A DNA stretch of 64,000 nucleotides from NCBI GenBank assembly GCA_010909165.1, contig MU008158.1, forward strand, positions 707,478-771,477. Reading direction: 5' to 3'. This document shows, piece by piece, positions 34,900 to 47,300 of the stretch (its first letter is position 1; the number at the start of each line of letters is the position of its first letter). The notes beneath the pieces were generated by a model. The model was not told the origin of the DNA and made no database searches. It saw nothing but the letters and a program-made list of their open reading frames with translations. The translations under genes were made by a program, and so were the position numbers. Origin of the DNA: Anthoceros angustus (taxonomy: Eukaryota; Streptophyta; Anthocerotopsida; Anthocerotales; Anthocerotaceae).

Positions 34900-35170
34900 G
34901 GCTCTCCCCACGAGTCTGGACCTCGTGGCCCTGCCTCGACCGAGTCCGGACCTCTAGGTCCGCCTTCCTCCGGGTCCATCCTCTGTCCGCCTTCTTTCGA
35001 GTTCGACCCTGGGTCCTGACTTGCCTCGGGTCCGGTCGGGCCCAACCTTCCTCGAGTCCGGACCTCGTGGTCCGGGTCTCACTAGAGTCTGACCTCTAAG
35101 TCCCCTCCTGGGGACCGGACTGAGTCCGGCTCAGAGTCGGACAAAGTCCGGACTCACTGACTCGGGCCGG
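34900..35170 (-). repeat. GGACC/GGTCC-rich imperfect repeat
   Basis: This is the same CpG-rich, self-complementary repeat as at 4,840-5,010 and 39,290-39,440. It sits between the accessory ORF and the LTR in all three places. Confidence 0.7.
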
Positions 35171-35410
35171 CTTATCACGGCTCACCCACGAGCCTTCCTG
35201 GGTTCCCGGCCTGCTGCCTTCCACGGCCTCCTGTGGCCCTCCCCTTCCTTCCGGCGGAGGTGCAGAGTGCTTACCTCCGGTGACCTTCCTGTCCGGCCTC
35301 CTGTTGTCTCCTCGCCGCCGTTGTCCAACAGGGCTCCTAGGGTCCCTGTGGCGCCCCTGGTCCTTCCTCCCTCGCCTCCTCCTTCCGACCCTTCGAAGTC
35401 CGCCCACCGC

Positions 35411-36476
35411 CTAGGTGGCGCAAGACCTCAGCCTTGAGGAGCTCGCGGTAGTAGGCAAAGTGAATCGACTTGTTGAATTGCCTCCTCCACATGGGCCCGA
35501 GCACCAGGTATTCCTCCGCTGAGGTGCTCCGCAATGGGCATGTTGTCCACCGGCCGCCTGCCTCCGCTGCTGCCAATAACCGTAGGCGGCGGACTCGATG
35601 CCACCAAGGCGGCCTCCGACACCTCCTCGCAGCCTTCGCCGCCGACGCTCTCCTCCTCCTCGCTGCTCTAGCTCCGCCTTGGCCATGGAGCCGAGCTCAC
35701 CCTCGCTTCCGCAACCGGACAAGCAACCTCGCCTCCGGTTTCTTCCTCCGCTCATCCTTTCCCGAGGTCCGCTACTTCTCCAGCGGGCTTGATCCCCGTC
35801 CGACTCGGCTTCCTCCACCTCCCGCCGCAGCCTCGCGACGCCGAACTCGGACTGCCGCCTATTCTCTCCTCCGCTTTGGCCGAGGCGCCTATCTCCGTCA
35901 AGTCTTGATTCTCTGAGAACCCCTGCCGCGATGCGTCTTGGAGTTGTGGTATCCTTCGCCTCCAGCCTCCCGCCGCTTCTACCTCCCTGCACTCGAGGTC
36001 CCCTATTTCCGGTGCCGACCTCCGCCTCCTCCTCACTACCGACTGCTTGCTCACTGCCACCTCGGCCTTCGTTAGCCGCTGGCCACCCCCTGCCTCCCTC
36101 CACCGGATCCGATCACGCCGATAGTGATCCCGGCCGACCTCGCCATGCTTCCGCCTCGCCGCCTTCACCGAGCCTGTCCGATGTTGGGCTCCGAGCCGCC
36201 TCGGCCAAGTCGCGTTCTTCGCCGCCACGACCCTCCTCTCCGCCTCCTTCTCGCCACCTCCCGCCAGAGAGGTCCTCTCGCCTGCTTGGGCCTCCTTTCA
36301 CCGCCGCCACCAAGAAACTTAGTCCGATCCTCCGAATGGACTGCTTTCGCCTCCTCCTCCTCGATGAGGGGTGCCGCCTCGCCTCGGCCGCCCATCTGCC
36401 TCGGAGGAGCACCATGCGCCCTTGTTGCCTCCACCTCTGGGTCTTCTAGTCCAGAGACCCCAGAGCATACCATCCA
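35411..36476 (-). pseudogene. Coiled-coil accessory ORF, copy A (broken)
   Basis: The minus-strand ATG at about 36,476 gives MDGMLWG, matching MDGVLWGSE at the start of copy B (40,896). Further pieces such as DPEVEATR, then alanine/glutamate/arginine-rich sequence, continue in shifting frames. The end reads EEYLVLGPMWRRQFNKSIHF with AYYRELLKAEVLRH, again matching copy B. Frames switch several times, so it is not translatable as one protein. No domain of a known retrotransposon protein is recognised. The position, immediately upstream of the GGTCC repeat and LTR A, suggests an element-encoded accessory protein. Confidence 0.5.
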
Positions 36477-37009
36477 TGACGGTAGCTGTGACCCGCTGTG
36501 TCTCTTCCATGGCCGCCACCGGGTGAGGCCCCCAAGAAGTCCGTGGGCGGGCATCTCGGTCCGCCAAGGACCTCCATACCGCAGCCCCGAGTGAGTCCGG
36601 ACCGGGCTCTCGACTAATCGTGACCTGTCCCGAGGCCGAGGTCCGAGCCTCACCTTCCTTGGCCCTCTTGGCCGCCACCTTGTTCGCCTCTTCTCCGGGC
36701 TCGGAGGGGTGAGGGGTTCGAGTCGACCTTTTACCTCTCCCGGGAGAGTGGACGATCCCGTGGGCCGCCGCTGTGGCCTCCCGCCTCCTTGGCGGCCCTT
36801 TTCCGCCTTTCGCCTCCGCCTCTTGCCACCCGCTGGCGAGGCAAGGCACGGCGCCCCGGTGCGTTGACGGTGGCACTGCCTTCCGCTCCCCGACGAGTCC
36901 GCTGGCCTGCCGCCGTCGGCCGGGCGGGGGCTCTGAGCTGGAGCCAACTCCCGCCTGGCCGCCCGTGCTCCGCCGCCCGGGGGTGAGGAGGGAAGCGGAT
37001 GTCCTCCCA

Positions 37010-38470
37010 CACTTCCTGGTGGCGAGGGGTCCGCCTCAGAGATGGGAGTCCGGGATTCCTCCCTGCCTCCTCCCGACCTCTTGCTCCGGAGTGGACGGGC
37101 CTCGCCTCCCGCGCCTCTTCCTTCCGCCTCCCAGAGGGGCGGCCACCCTTCCCGAGTGCCTCTTCACCTCCTTCGAGGTTCGCGTGCCCCACACATGAAT
37201 TAAAAACGGCGATAACGCCGACGGAGGAGGCTTCTCACACCTCGCCATGAGCTCGATTGATCCCGGCAAGATGATCCTTCCCACCGCCCTTCCTCAGCCG
37301 CATGCAGAACACTAGAGATTGTCACCAAGGTGGTCTACCTTGGTGAGCATGTTCGATGGACAATGATCCGCCACGCTTCCTCACCTCCCTCGTCCAACAA
37401 CCGGCACATCAACCACCGTTGGTTGTTCGGCGTCCCCGGCTTCGTGACGGCCTTTGCCTATCTTCCTCTTGCCTTGAGGGTTCCGAACTACGCCCCAATT
37501 TCCTCCACGGACGGGTTGTAAACCTCGGGACCTCCACGGTCCACCTCCTAGGATCCTCTCGCAGGCTCTTAGATCGAACCTCCTTGTTGGTCGCCAACAT
37601 CTTCGAGCGTACTCGGACTAGGCGACGCTGCCGAAGGTCCGAGACTGAAAACGTCCAGTGCCACTCCTGACCCTCGCCTCCTCGGCCACCAAGTCCGGTA
37701 GCGCTTGGTGAGATGTTGCGCTCCACCAAGCGCCATGGCTCCCAAACCTCCGCCGCCTTCTTGGGTCCCATTTTCCCGCTCCCTCCGCCCCTGCCGAGGC
37801 GTGAAGCTCCACAATTCGCTCCTCGGCCAGCGGTCGCTTGCTTCACTCGCCAGGTGAACTTCAGAAGGATGCTGGAGCGATCAAAAGACAACGCCAGAGC
37901 CGTGTCCGAAAGCGAGAATGCGAAATCGCCGCGGTTGTTTGGAAGAATGACCTCGCTCACTTCTCTCCGGGCGAACGCCGCCGCGAGGGCGACTCTTCGC
38001 CCCCGTGCCTCCCATGGCCTCTCGCCCACTTACGCCTTACCGCCGCGCCACGAGCGTGAATACCGCTATAACGCCATCGGCAATGCTACAGTCGACTGCC
38101 GCATTGCCGCCTTCCATGCCATCCACGGGCGCCGTGGCGCCTAACTCACGCCCCAACTTCTAAGTTACTCATGGGCGTATTTTATCCCATTCCTGTGGGG
38201 TCCGGACTTATCCGATACTCGGCATCGTGGTCCTCAGGGCTCCAGGGTCCGTTACCTACCCCGGAGTCCGGAGTGCCTTCCATGCTTATTACTCCCTTTC
38301 CGCCTTATTTTACACTCCATACCTACGAAAAAAAACAAACCCAGCTTATTTCACAACCCCAAGGGGAGTCCGTTGTCCACAGAAGGATTGCTTCCGTTTT
38401 GCACGTTCGTGGCCCGGTTCTCGCCTCGTCGTCGGGGCAAGGTTCGATCCGAGACCCCAACGTGATCGTT
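37010..38470 (-). other. Internal retroelement DNA between LTR B and ORF A
   Basis: The minus strand has an open frame of 206 codons (37,409-38,029) and several shorter ones, arginine- and glycine-rich, with no recognisable gag, protease, RT or integrase motif. No primer-binding site was found next to LTR B. I infer it is the internal part of a non-autonomous or decayed element lying between LTR B and LTR A. Confidence 0.4.
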
Positions 38471-39200
38471 TTCACTCCCTAATTATTCCTAAGCGTCCAC
38501 CGGGCAGGCCCGGCGTGGCCAAACGTTTAAGGACTCGTTCGCGTCCGTCTTATGTCTCTTCTAGTCCATCTCTCCCTACGCTCCTCGCACATTACGGTTG
38601 GGGAATCGTGGTGGTGCGCTGACCTCCACCGTTGTTCAACCAGCCTCCGTCTGGCTCAGACGCTTCGAGTTCCGCGTCTCATGTTCTCTCGCCCGTCTAG
38701 GCGTCGGTCCCTGCCCCGGAGGAACAAGGGTCCTGCGTCTGCGCTACACACCACCACACGTTAGGGTCCGTCACGGGACTGGATGGCCCTCTCCGAGTTG
38801 TCTTGCTCGTAGTGACTCGGGACTCGGCTAACGAAGACACACAAGGGTCCGCAAGAGAGCTGATCAACCCCAAAGAAAGATGCTTTACTAGGCGGCGGCC
38901 CCCCTCTTATACCACGCCGAGGGGCGTCTTTATTACACTCCTATTCGGTGATGTCATCGGTGCCCTAGCCCCACTATCTCCCCTAGCTTTCCTATCTCCG
39001 TCTATGGCGGTGGGGCTGGGGGTGCCCAGGATTCCTCCCTGGCGCTGGCGGCCCAATCCCCAGCTCTGGCAATTGCGGCGCACCCAATCGGATGATCCGC
39101 GATGCGGGGGCTCTCCCTCTTCCCGAGACTCTGTCAGGCTGAGCTACTGGCGGCGGCCTGACAACCGCAGTGACCACCAAGTCCTCCTCCTCACCCCCTC
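38470..39200 (-). repeat. LTR-like copy B, family 1 (minus)
   Basis: This shares with copies A and C the CACACCACCACACGTTAGGG block, the TGTAATAAAGACGC block near 38,930, the CGGATGATCCG block near 39,090 and the sequence around GACAACCGCAGTGACCACC. It is truncated relative to A at the 3' (low-coordinate) end, where the CGACTTTCGCTG tail is not seen. Confidence 0.65.
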
Positions 39201-39289
39201 TTAACTCGCTGGTGGGTCCCTGCCCTGCGGGTCCACTAGGAGGTTGCTCTGCCTGGGTGGGATGAGGGTGATCCTCACTCACCCTTCCC

Positions 39290-39440
39290 CACTCCACGGA
39301 CTTCGGGGTCCGGTCTTGCCTCCGGAGTCCGGACCTCGGGGTCCGGTCTCGACTCCGGAGTCCGGACCTCGTGGTCCTCAACTCCCGGACCTCGTGGTCT
39401 CGCGCCCGACTGGGCATTCTTACCCGAGTCTTTCCGGAGT
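39290..39440 (-). repeat. GGACC/GGTCC-rich imperfect repeat
   Basis: Units such as CTCCGGAGTCCGGACCTC recur about three times with variation. It is equivalent to the repeats at 4,840 and 34,900. Confidence 0.7.
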
Positions 39441-39715
39441 CGGGTTCACCCACCGGACCTCCTCCCCATCCCATCTCCCCTTGGCCCTCTTCTCCCTTGG
39501 CCTACTCGGAGACCCCCTCTTCTTCCTCCCGGGCAGTGCGTGACGGACTTACCTCTTGCCGGGTGGTGTCCATCGCCTCCTTCTCGCCCGGGCGCCCTCC
39601 TTCCTTGGTGCCGCTCCCGAGCAGCGCCCCGGTGAGTTCAGGTGGCGTGACTCATCCCCCCGCCTCGCTCTCCCCTCCTTCCAACTCTTCCGGTGGCCCT
39701 TCAATCTACAGGGGG

Positions 39716-40896
39716 TGAGGCACGACCTCCAGTGCCTTGAGGAGCTCCGCATGGTAGTAGGCAAAGTCCGAGTTGACTTGCTGGATGGCCTCCTCCACAT
39801 GGGCACGGAGCACCCGATATTCCCTCCTCCAGAGGTGCTCTGGTAATTGGGTGTGCTGGGTGGCCTGTTGGGCCGTCTCCAACGCAAGGTCCGCCAGCCG
39901 GAGTCTGGCTGAGTCCCTCGAGGCTGCCAAGGCCGCCTCCGCCACTTCCTGCAGCCTCTGCTGCTGCTCCGCGTGCTCCTCCTCCCGCTGTCTCTCGAGT
40001 TCAGCCAACTTACTGGCCATGGCGCGACGTTCCCCTTCTGCCTTCCGCACATCAAAGAACCTCCGCCTCCTCCTCGAGCCTCCGCCGTCTATTCTTGCTG
40101 AGGCCACCATATCCCTTTCCAGCGGGTCCTACAATTCACCGGCTCCTAGCTTCCTCCAAGTCCTTCTCCAACTCGGCGATGTCCTCGCCTCCTTACTGCC
40201 GCCGACTTCCTCCGCCTCCAACAGAGCCGAGCCGCCTCATCTCCCCTCCTCGTGGTCCTCGATTCTTCCTTGGAGGTCCACGTCCATCCACATTCGGCTA
40301 TAGCTCTAGGGTTCCCTCCTCATTCTCCAGCCACAAGGCCGCCTCCAGATCCTCAGTCTGGCCGAGGTCTCCGCCTCTAGTGTCAGCCTCCTCTCCTCTT
40401 TGCGGATAACTCTGTTGGCCACCACCGCCTGGCCTTGATTGGTCGTACGCTCCCACCGCCTCCTCCACTTGCCCGATCCCGCCCCAGTAGTGGTCCCCTG
40501 GCTCATCTTGGCCGAGGCCTCCGCCTCCCACGCCCCCTTCACTTGGGCCTCCCAGGCTTGGTGCTGCTCCTGCCGAGCGATTTCGGCCAGGTCCTTGGCC
40601 CTCTCCGCCTGCCTTCTTGCCTCCTCTGCCTCCTCTTGGGCCGCTCCTCTCCTCCTACAAAGGTCTACTGCCTTTTCTGCGCCTCCCTGCGTGGGCTTGA
40701 AGCACCCCGGCCTGGCCTGGGCTTGAGCAGACCTAGCCCATTCCGCTTCTCCTCCTCGACTCTAGCGAGGGTCTCCGCCTTTCTCTTGGCCGCTTGAGCC
40801 GCCTCCGCCTGGCCCTGAAGCTCCACCATTCTCCTTCTGGTGGCCTCCACTTCGGGCCTTTTTCTTCGCTCAGAGCCCCAAAGCACACCGTCCATG
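39716..40896 (-). pseudogene. Coiled-coil accessory ORF, copy B (nearly open)
   Basis: This is the best-preserved copy. It starts MDGVLWGSERRKRPEVEATR at about 40,896, then runs through alanine/glutamate/lysine-rich helix (QAEAAQAAKRKAETLARVEE), more of the same in a shifted frame (VKGAWEAEASAKMSQ), and then 39,706-40,110 with SKLAELERQREEEHAEQQQR, LRLADLALETAQQATQH and the end HVEEAIQQVNSDFAYYHAEL. A coiled-coil protein is likely. There are a few frameshifts. I do not recognise the family; retrotransposon gag helices, SMC-like coiled coils and an element-specific accessory ORF are all possible. Confidence 0.55.
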
Positions 40897-40978
40897 ACGG
40901 TCGAGAACTCCGTGTCTCTTCCACGGCTATTGGGAGATACGTGAAGTCTGCCATGGCGCGGGTATCTCTCGTCGCTAA

Positions 40979-41500
40979 CACTACTAGGAAAACGTGTCTT
41001 TACAACAATTTTACTACGGACATTTACAAAATTACTACACGTAGTAAAATGCCCACAAAACATAAATAGCATGGTAATGTCTTCACACCGTATACCATGG
41101 CTATATATCAGATTCAGATGTGACATACATACGATGTACTTTCTGAGTTGACCGTACATGAGTTAGGGTTTAACTACAATTCACTTTACAACAACAATTA
41201 CAAAGGATCTACAACTATTTACAACAACCATAATCGTGGTTAATAAAATATGGTTAAGTAACCAATGTGAATTAACTCAAGTTTATTAAGCGAAGTTAAA
41301 TAACTGGTTTATAAACCATAGTTATGTAACCATGGTTAGGTTAATCAGCAATCAGATTATAACGGCTGTAAAAAACACCCGCTGCAAAATAAGGCGTAGT
41401 AAAATCAAGTAAACAGAACGTAGTAAAGTAAAACGGATTTATATTGTATAGTAAAGTGCACTCTTGTAGTAAAATGAAGGTGCTAGGTGTGTGGGTTATG
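40979..41500 (+). mobile_element. End of a CACTA (En/Spm-type) DNA transposon
   Basis: CACTACTAGGAAAA at 40,979 is a typical CACTA terminal inverted repeat, preceded by TAA, a possible 3-bp target duplication. Subterminal repeats follow: TTTTACTACG, ACTACACGTAGTAAAAT, and further GTAGTAAAA/GTAGTAAAG copies to about 41,480. I could not find the opposite end (TTTTCCTAGTAGTG) or a transposase in the window, so only one end is supported. Confidence 0.75.
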
Positions 41501-43960
41501 GGTAATTCGTGATTGCACCTACATCCTACAATATATTAGACTCAGCCTACATGCTACACGGGCATCTAAAATTTTCTCCACCCAAAGACCTCAACTCAAA
41601 GACCGTGCCCCAAAGGTTTGCCACCGCAAAAAGAAAACCACAAACTTAAATCGGTTTAAGTTCAGAACTTCAGGCTATCACAAAATAGACACAATAGTCC
41701 CGACAACGACCTAACTGTAATCATGCTCAAGCATCCTCGCCTTGTCTTGCAACTTATGGGAAGATAATGCCCCACCATCCACCATCATCTATGACATTCG
41801 CTTTAGGATGGCCTCCATGACCTTCTCATCGCACTCCTTGATGGAATAGCCTGCATCCTTCAACAAGGTCCACACATTAATCGCCTTGTCCTTCTCGCCT
41901 TTGAGTCCACTTGCACTAAAGCTGGAGTTCTAGTTCATCGCATCCAAAACTCTTTCAACTTTGTAAGCCAAGCCCCATGATTGGTGCCAACAGATTGATT
42001 TCATCCATGGTTGGGTCTCGCAAACTTCCTCTAAACCAAGAAACCCTTCCGCCATATCCAAAACATGCTATTACTTCCCACCTCCTTGCTCCTCCTCATG
42101 GCGGCTTTTCTTTGGGGCAACAACTCCATCCATCTTGTCTTGCTCCTCTTTCAAAAGACCTCCCAAGATTTTGCTTCACACTCTTTGGGACATACTTGGG
42201 GTGCGCTTTTGTCCTTGCAAGAAATAACGGGCTTCCTTCCTAACATTGTTCCTCCAAAACTTGATTAGGGTTCAAATTGCAAGACAATCTCAAAAGACCA
42301 TGGACCACTCAAAGTCTACTCGATACATGTCTCAACATGAAGCACACACGCTCTTTGCTTCCAAAAGGGATGTATGAGAGGATTGCGAGAGAGCGGTTGC
42401 AAAATGCACTCCTTCATGGGCAAAAGGAGGGACAACACGAAGATGTAGCCTACACACAAAGACCAGAAGATGTTTAGTGCATAGCCTCCAAATGAGGCAT
42501 AAAACGATGCCCTTCGCCTCCAAATCGATCCGCCGAAATTTGTGCAAGCGAAGAAATTCTGTGCCTCAAAATTTCATGTCAGGCTGAAATTTCGTGCCCC
42601 CATGTCAGGCTCGACATTTCGTGCCCAAATTTATGTCACAGCCCGAATTTCGAAACTAAAATGCCAATCAAACATTGAAGACACCGAAGGATGGATGTGG
42701 GCAGCAAGCACTTCGTGATGGACATCGTGCACCCTTTTCCTCTTGGGCCCCCTAGAGCACTTTATGTCCAAATCTCGACATTGGAATGATATCGATCTTC
42801 CTCACACAAGATCATGAGGAAGATGCGATGTCGCTCTCCTCCAGTATAGCAACTTTGCTTGCTCGCTCGCCACCCTCCAAGTCCCGCTCGACTAGTTGAA
42901 GATGAATGCTTCACCGGAAGGGTGTCCTACAGTGCTTTAGGAGGGCATTGTTTGCTCCTTCTGCACTCTTCACATGCTTCACAAAATTAGACCACGATGT
43001 TGTCTTCGCTCAGTACCATGTTGATAGCTTCAAGCTTCTAACGTTCTCCGGTTCAAATCAATTCGTTCTCTTCAACTTCTACCAATAGTGCATCATGGTT
43101 ACCGCTAAGCGCCCCAACGCGGCAGCATGTATGGCTCATGGCGGGTTTGGGCCAAGGATCTTCGTGCACTCGGATGTATTGCGCGGCCGGGCGTGCATTT
43201 GACTGTCCCCAACCACCTCCTCTGCAGCATCTACAGCTTGTGCATCAGTCACAGAGCCCCCTTCTATAGGAGCTGATGGACAACGTCCCCAACGGCCCGG
43301 GACAGTGATCCTGGTCGCCACTTTTGCCTTCACACAGCGGCGCCCTTCCTTGTCCAAGTCTGAATCGCTCTCCATGATTTTATGAGCTGGTGTGAGCCCA
43401 TGCCCTTTCTTCAAATATGGTGCACACTCATCCCTGTGAAATCTGTGACAATTTATATGGATTATGTAGATTAATTACAACATTAAGTAATTACACATTA
43501 ATTGAGAATCAAGAAAAGAGTCTGAAGTGTTTATGCGAAAAGGTAACTTAAACTTAATTTAAATGATGTGTCTATTCACGAAAAGTCGTAACCCTAACGA
43601 AAAGATATCTACCTAACTCAACATCATACTAAGGATTATTTATCGTAATTATCCTTAGACCTATAGTCATGATATCAACATAATACCAATACTCCCACTT
43701 GTTGAGTAGATCATGACCTAGACATTATCCGAATCACGGTCTTCACTCGCTGCTACCGTGAGATCTGTCGAGCTGCAGATCACCCAAACGCGGTTGCGAT
43801 CTTTCGCGTACACTTTTACGCTCAATCTTCCGCCAATTAACTCCATATGCGATACAGGAAGCCACCGAGATGAGGTACATCTCGCTCATAACCCCGATGT
43901 ATTTTCTCAGCCTTTTGTTCTGGAGCATCCGGAGCGTAAGATTGCCGTGCTCGCCATGTC
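41500..43960. other. Probable transposon interior, then unassigned DNA up to a gap
   Basis: Minus-strand frames at about 41,750-41,950 (SASGLKGEKDKAINVW, DAGYSIKECDEKVMEAI) and 43,136-43,414 (KKGHGLTPAHKIMESDSDLD) look like old coding sequence, broken by stops. They may be remnants of a transposon-encoded DNA-binding protein, but I cannot name the family. 43,440-43,740 is AT-rich. 43,743-43,960 on the minus strand is open but resembles the leader of a retroelement rather than NRPE1. Confidence 0.35.
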
Positions 43961-44370
43961 NNNNNNNNNNNNNNNNNNNNNNNNNNNNNNNNNNNNNNNN
44001 NNNNNNNNNNNNNNNNNNNNNNNNNNNNNNNNNNNNNNNNNNNNNNNNNNNNNNNNNNNNNNNNNNNNNNNNNNNNNNNNNNNNNNNNNNNNNNNNNNNN
44101 NNNNNNNNNNNNNNNNNNNNNNNNNNNNNNNNNNNNNNNNNNNNNNNNNNNNNNNNNNNNNNNNNNNNNNNNNNNNNNNNNNNNNNNNNNNNNNNNNNNN
44201 NNNNNNNNNNNNNNNNNNNNNNNNNNNNNNNNNNNNNNNNNNNNNNNNNNNNNNNNNNNNNNNNNNNNNNNNNNNNNNNNNNNNNNNNNNNNNNNNNNNN
44301 NNNNNNNNNNNNNNNNNNNNNNNNNNNNNNNNNNNNNNNNNNNNNNNNNNNNNNNNNNNNNNNNNNNNNN
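43961..44370. other. Assembly gap (410 N)
   Basis: A run of 410 undetermined bases. The NRPE1 reading frame begins immediately after it. The gap length may be nominal. Confidence 1.
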
Positions 44371-47300
44371 GGTCCCAAAGCATCCTTAGCAAAAAGGGGC
44401 GTGCCTTATTATGAAAGAGATGGGGAGATTACAGCCACAGCCAAGAATCCTGATTGGGAGCCCCAGATAGGTGATGTGGCGTATCGCTTTCTCATGGATG
44501 GCGACCTGGTGTTCGTAAACAGGAACCCATCGTTACACAAACACTCGCTGGTTGCTTTGAGAGTTCGAAGGCATAGCCCCACGGCAATCGCGTTGAATCC
44601 ACTCTTGTGTGGTCCTCTCAATGCTGATTTTGACGGGGATGCCCTTCATGTTTTTGCTCCTCAGTCATTCGAGGTTTTGGGGGAGATGCGTGAGCTGATG
44701 ACTGTTCCCCAGCAGATGATATCTCCTCAAGGTGGACAAGTGATGATCCGCCTCACCCAAGATGCCTTGTTGGGCGCTCACCTGCTCACAAGCTTTGGGG
44801 TATTTGTGGACAAACCGGCAATGGGGCAGCTGGTGTGTCAAACCTCCTCGTCCATGCCCGAACCGGCAATATTGAAATCTCCCAACTCCGGTCCCCTCTG
44901 GACCGGGGCCCAGGTCTTCGGTTTGACTTTGCCGGCTGAGCTTGACTACACTCACTCCAGTGGGGTGCTCATCTCCAAAGGTGAACTGCTGCGCTGTGGT
45001 GGGGCTTCAGATTGGCTGGGGAGTTCGCCAGAGAGCATTGTCGGCCAGATTTGCAGCAAATTGGGACCAGAGTCTGCAGTTGAACATCTCAATATTGCCC
45101 AGTACGTCATTCATGGATGGTTACTCATGAGAGGTTTCAGCATTGGGCTGGACGATGTTTATGCCACAAAAGACAGTGCAGCACGGAAGAAACTGACCAG
45201 GGCCATCAAGGAAGAATTCAGGATTCGCAAGCGGAGGGTTTTGGATCATCCTCTTGTTTCTGGTAACCTTCGAAAGAAACGAGTTAGTGCGCTTGAGGAT
45301 TTTGATTACATGGATTTGGATGGGGATGATGAATTGCTTCAAAAAGTCGAGCAGATTATTTCCAGATCCAAAGACAAGCACAAGGAAGAAATTGCTGTCG
45401 TCGAGTTTCGGGGGCTCCCAGCTATCATTGAAAGTCTTATTACAAGCCAGATGGCCCAGAGCAACTCCTTGTTGAGGATGGTGAAATCTGGAAGCAAAGG
45501 TTCCATGGCAAAGGTCGTCCAGCAGAGTGGACTTCTGGGGCTCCAGCTCAATGCAGGGGCCAAGCTTCTTCCTCATAAAAAAAGCAGCAAATTTAAGTAC
45601 GGCATGCCTCTTCAGCAGGGTGGTTGTGATGATGAAGCGTCCGCCAAAAAAAATGATGATGAAGCGTGGGAGGGGTGTGGGGTTGTTGGAAGCTCCTTTC
45701 TTGAAGGGCTCAGTCCAGTTGAGTTTTTCACTCATGCTATGTCCTCTCGACTGGCAACAATCTCTCAGTGCTTAGACGTAAGGGAGCCTGGGTCTTTGTT
45801 TAAGAGTCTGATGTGCTTTTTACGTGATGTATATGTTGCACATGATGGGACTGTCCGCACAAGACTTGGAAAGTGTATTATCCAGTATTTCTATGGGGGA
45901 GCTCTGGCTGCTTGTGAAACTACAGGAATGGATGACAAGTCCATGAGAGAAGTCTGTCAAACTGCAGCAGGGGAGCCAGTTGGGGTGCTAGCTGTTACTG
46001 CACTTGTTCAACCCATATATCAAGCAATATTGGATACACCACATCAAACAGGGATCAAAGATATGAGACCATTAGAGCTGTTGCAGGAAACCCTTCTGCC
46101 CAGATTCATGTCTCTAGCAAAACCCTGTGATCAGAAAGTGATTCTCAGACTGAACAAACCATCTACCTGCAACTGCAATACGGAGCTTTATGGGTGCAGT
46201 TGTGTGGAGAAAGTAGCTGTGCAGGTTCAAAATCACCTGAGAAAGCTTTCTCTAGACAAGCTTGTCACAGGAACGGCTATTGTGTTTGAACAGCAAGATG
46301 GAGGAACAGTTTCTCCTTGGATTGGTCACATCCAGGTGTCCTTGGAAGAGCTGGAGTATCATGAGCTCACAATGGAAGGTCTCCTATTTCAGCTAGAGAA
46401 GCTTGTCACGGACCCAAATAATGCTAAAATTTTGGGGCATGTAGAGTTCTCTAAGTGCATCAGTTGCAATTCTACCAAAAGCAATGGGGGTCCTTGCATT
46501 CGCATCCGAACAGAGTATCCTGTTCAAACCCCTGCCTTGGCTGAATCTTTGGAGTTTATTAAGTACACATTATTCCCTGCCCTTCTGAAGACGGGGGTAA
46601 AGGGCAGCAATCTCATACAGTCTGTGAACATTCTTTGGGAAACTAAAGTATCCCCATTCAGAATTTCGGAGACGGATCCTGAAGAAACTGTAGTTGAGGT
46701 GGTCACGCAGGGAAAGCAGCCTCGTGGAAAGTCCTTCTCAATAGTGAAGTTGGCATGCATTCCGATAATGGATTTGGTCGATTGGAGTAGGAGTTCCCCG
46801 TACAGCATACAGGAGCTGCGCCAGTCACATGGCATTGAAGCTGCCCATCACTGCATCCTGCACAGGTTGAAGCTTGCCGTGAAGAGCATGGGCGCCGTTG
46901 TCCACCCACATCACCTACAGTTGATAGCAGATTTTATGGCGTTCACTGGTGATGCCGTTGGATTTATGTATGCTGGATACAAAGATTATATCCGCAGCAT
47001 CTCTTGCTCTGCACCATTTACTCAGGGTGCATTTCAGGCACCATGGAAGAGCTTTGCAGATGCTGCACAAAAAGGGGAGAGTGAGAGTGTGAATGGCGTC
47101 CTTTCCTCCTGTGCCTGGGGAAAGAGAGCACCCATTGGCACCGGGGCAGACTTCGAGATTCAGTACGTTGCCAGAGACACAGCCAAGCTTCTGGAGGTTG
47201 ATATCCATGAGTTTTATGGCCAGGTTGCTGCAGAAGTGGCTAGACTACGGCCAGTTCCAGAGATCCCGTTCCCAGAAATGGTGGTCGCCTCACCTGGTGC

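Noticed and set aside
35470-36594. Plus-strand proline/serine-rich ORFs opposite the accessory ORF
   Set aside because: They are the complement of GA-rich coiled-coil coding sequence, which gives Pro/Ser/Leu-rich open frames automatically.
43870-44370. Upstream ATG of the long frame running through the gap into NRPE1
   Set aside because: The frame is open only because undetermined bases are read as X. The residues before the gap do not resemble the Pol V N-terminus, so the CDS is begun at the gap edge.
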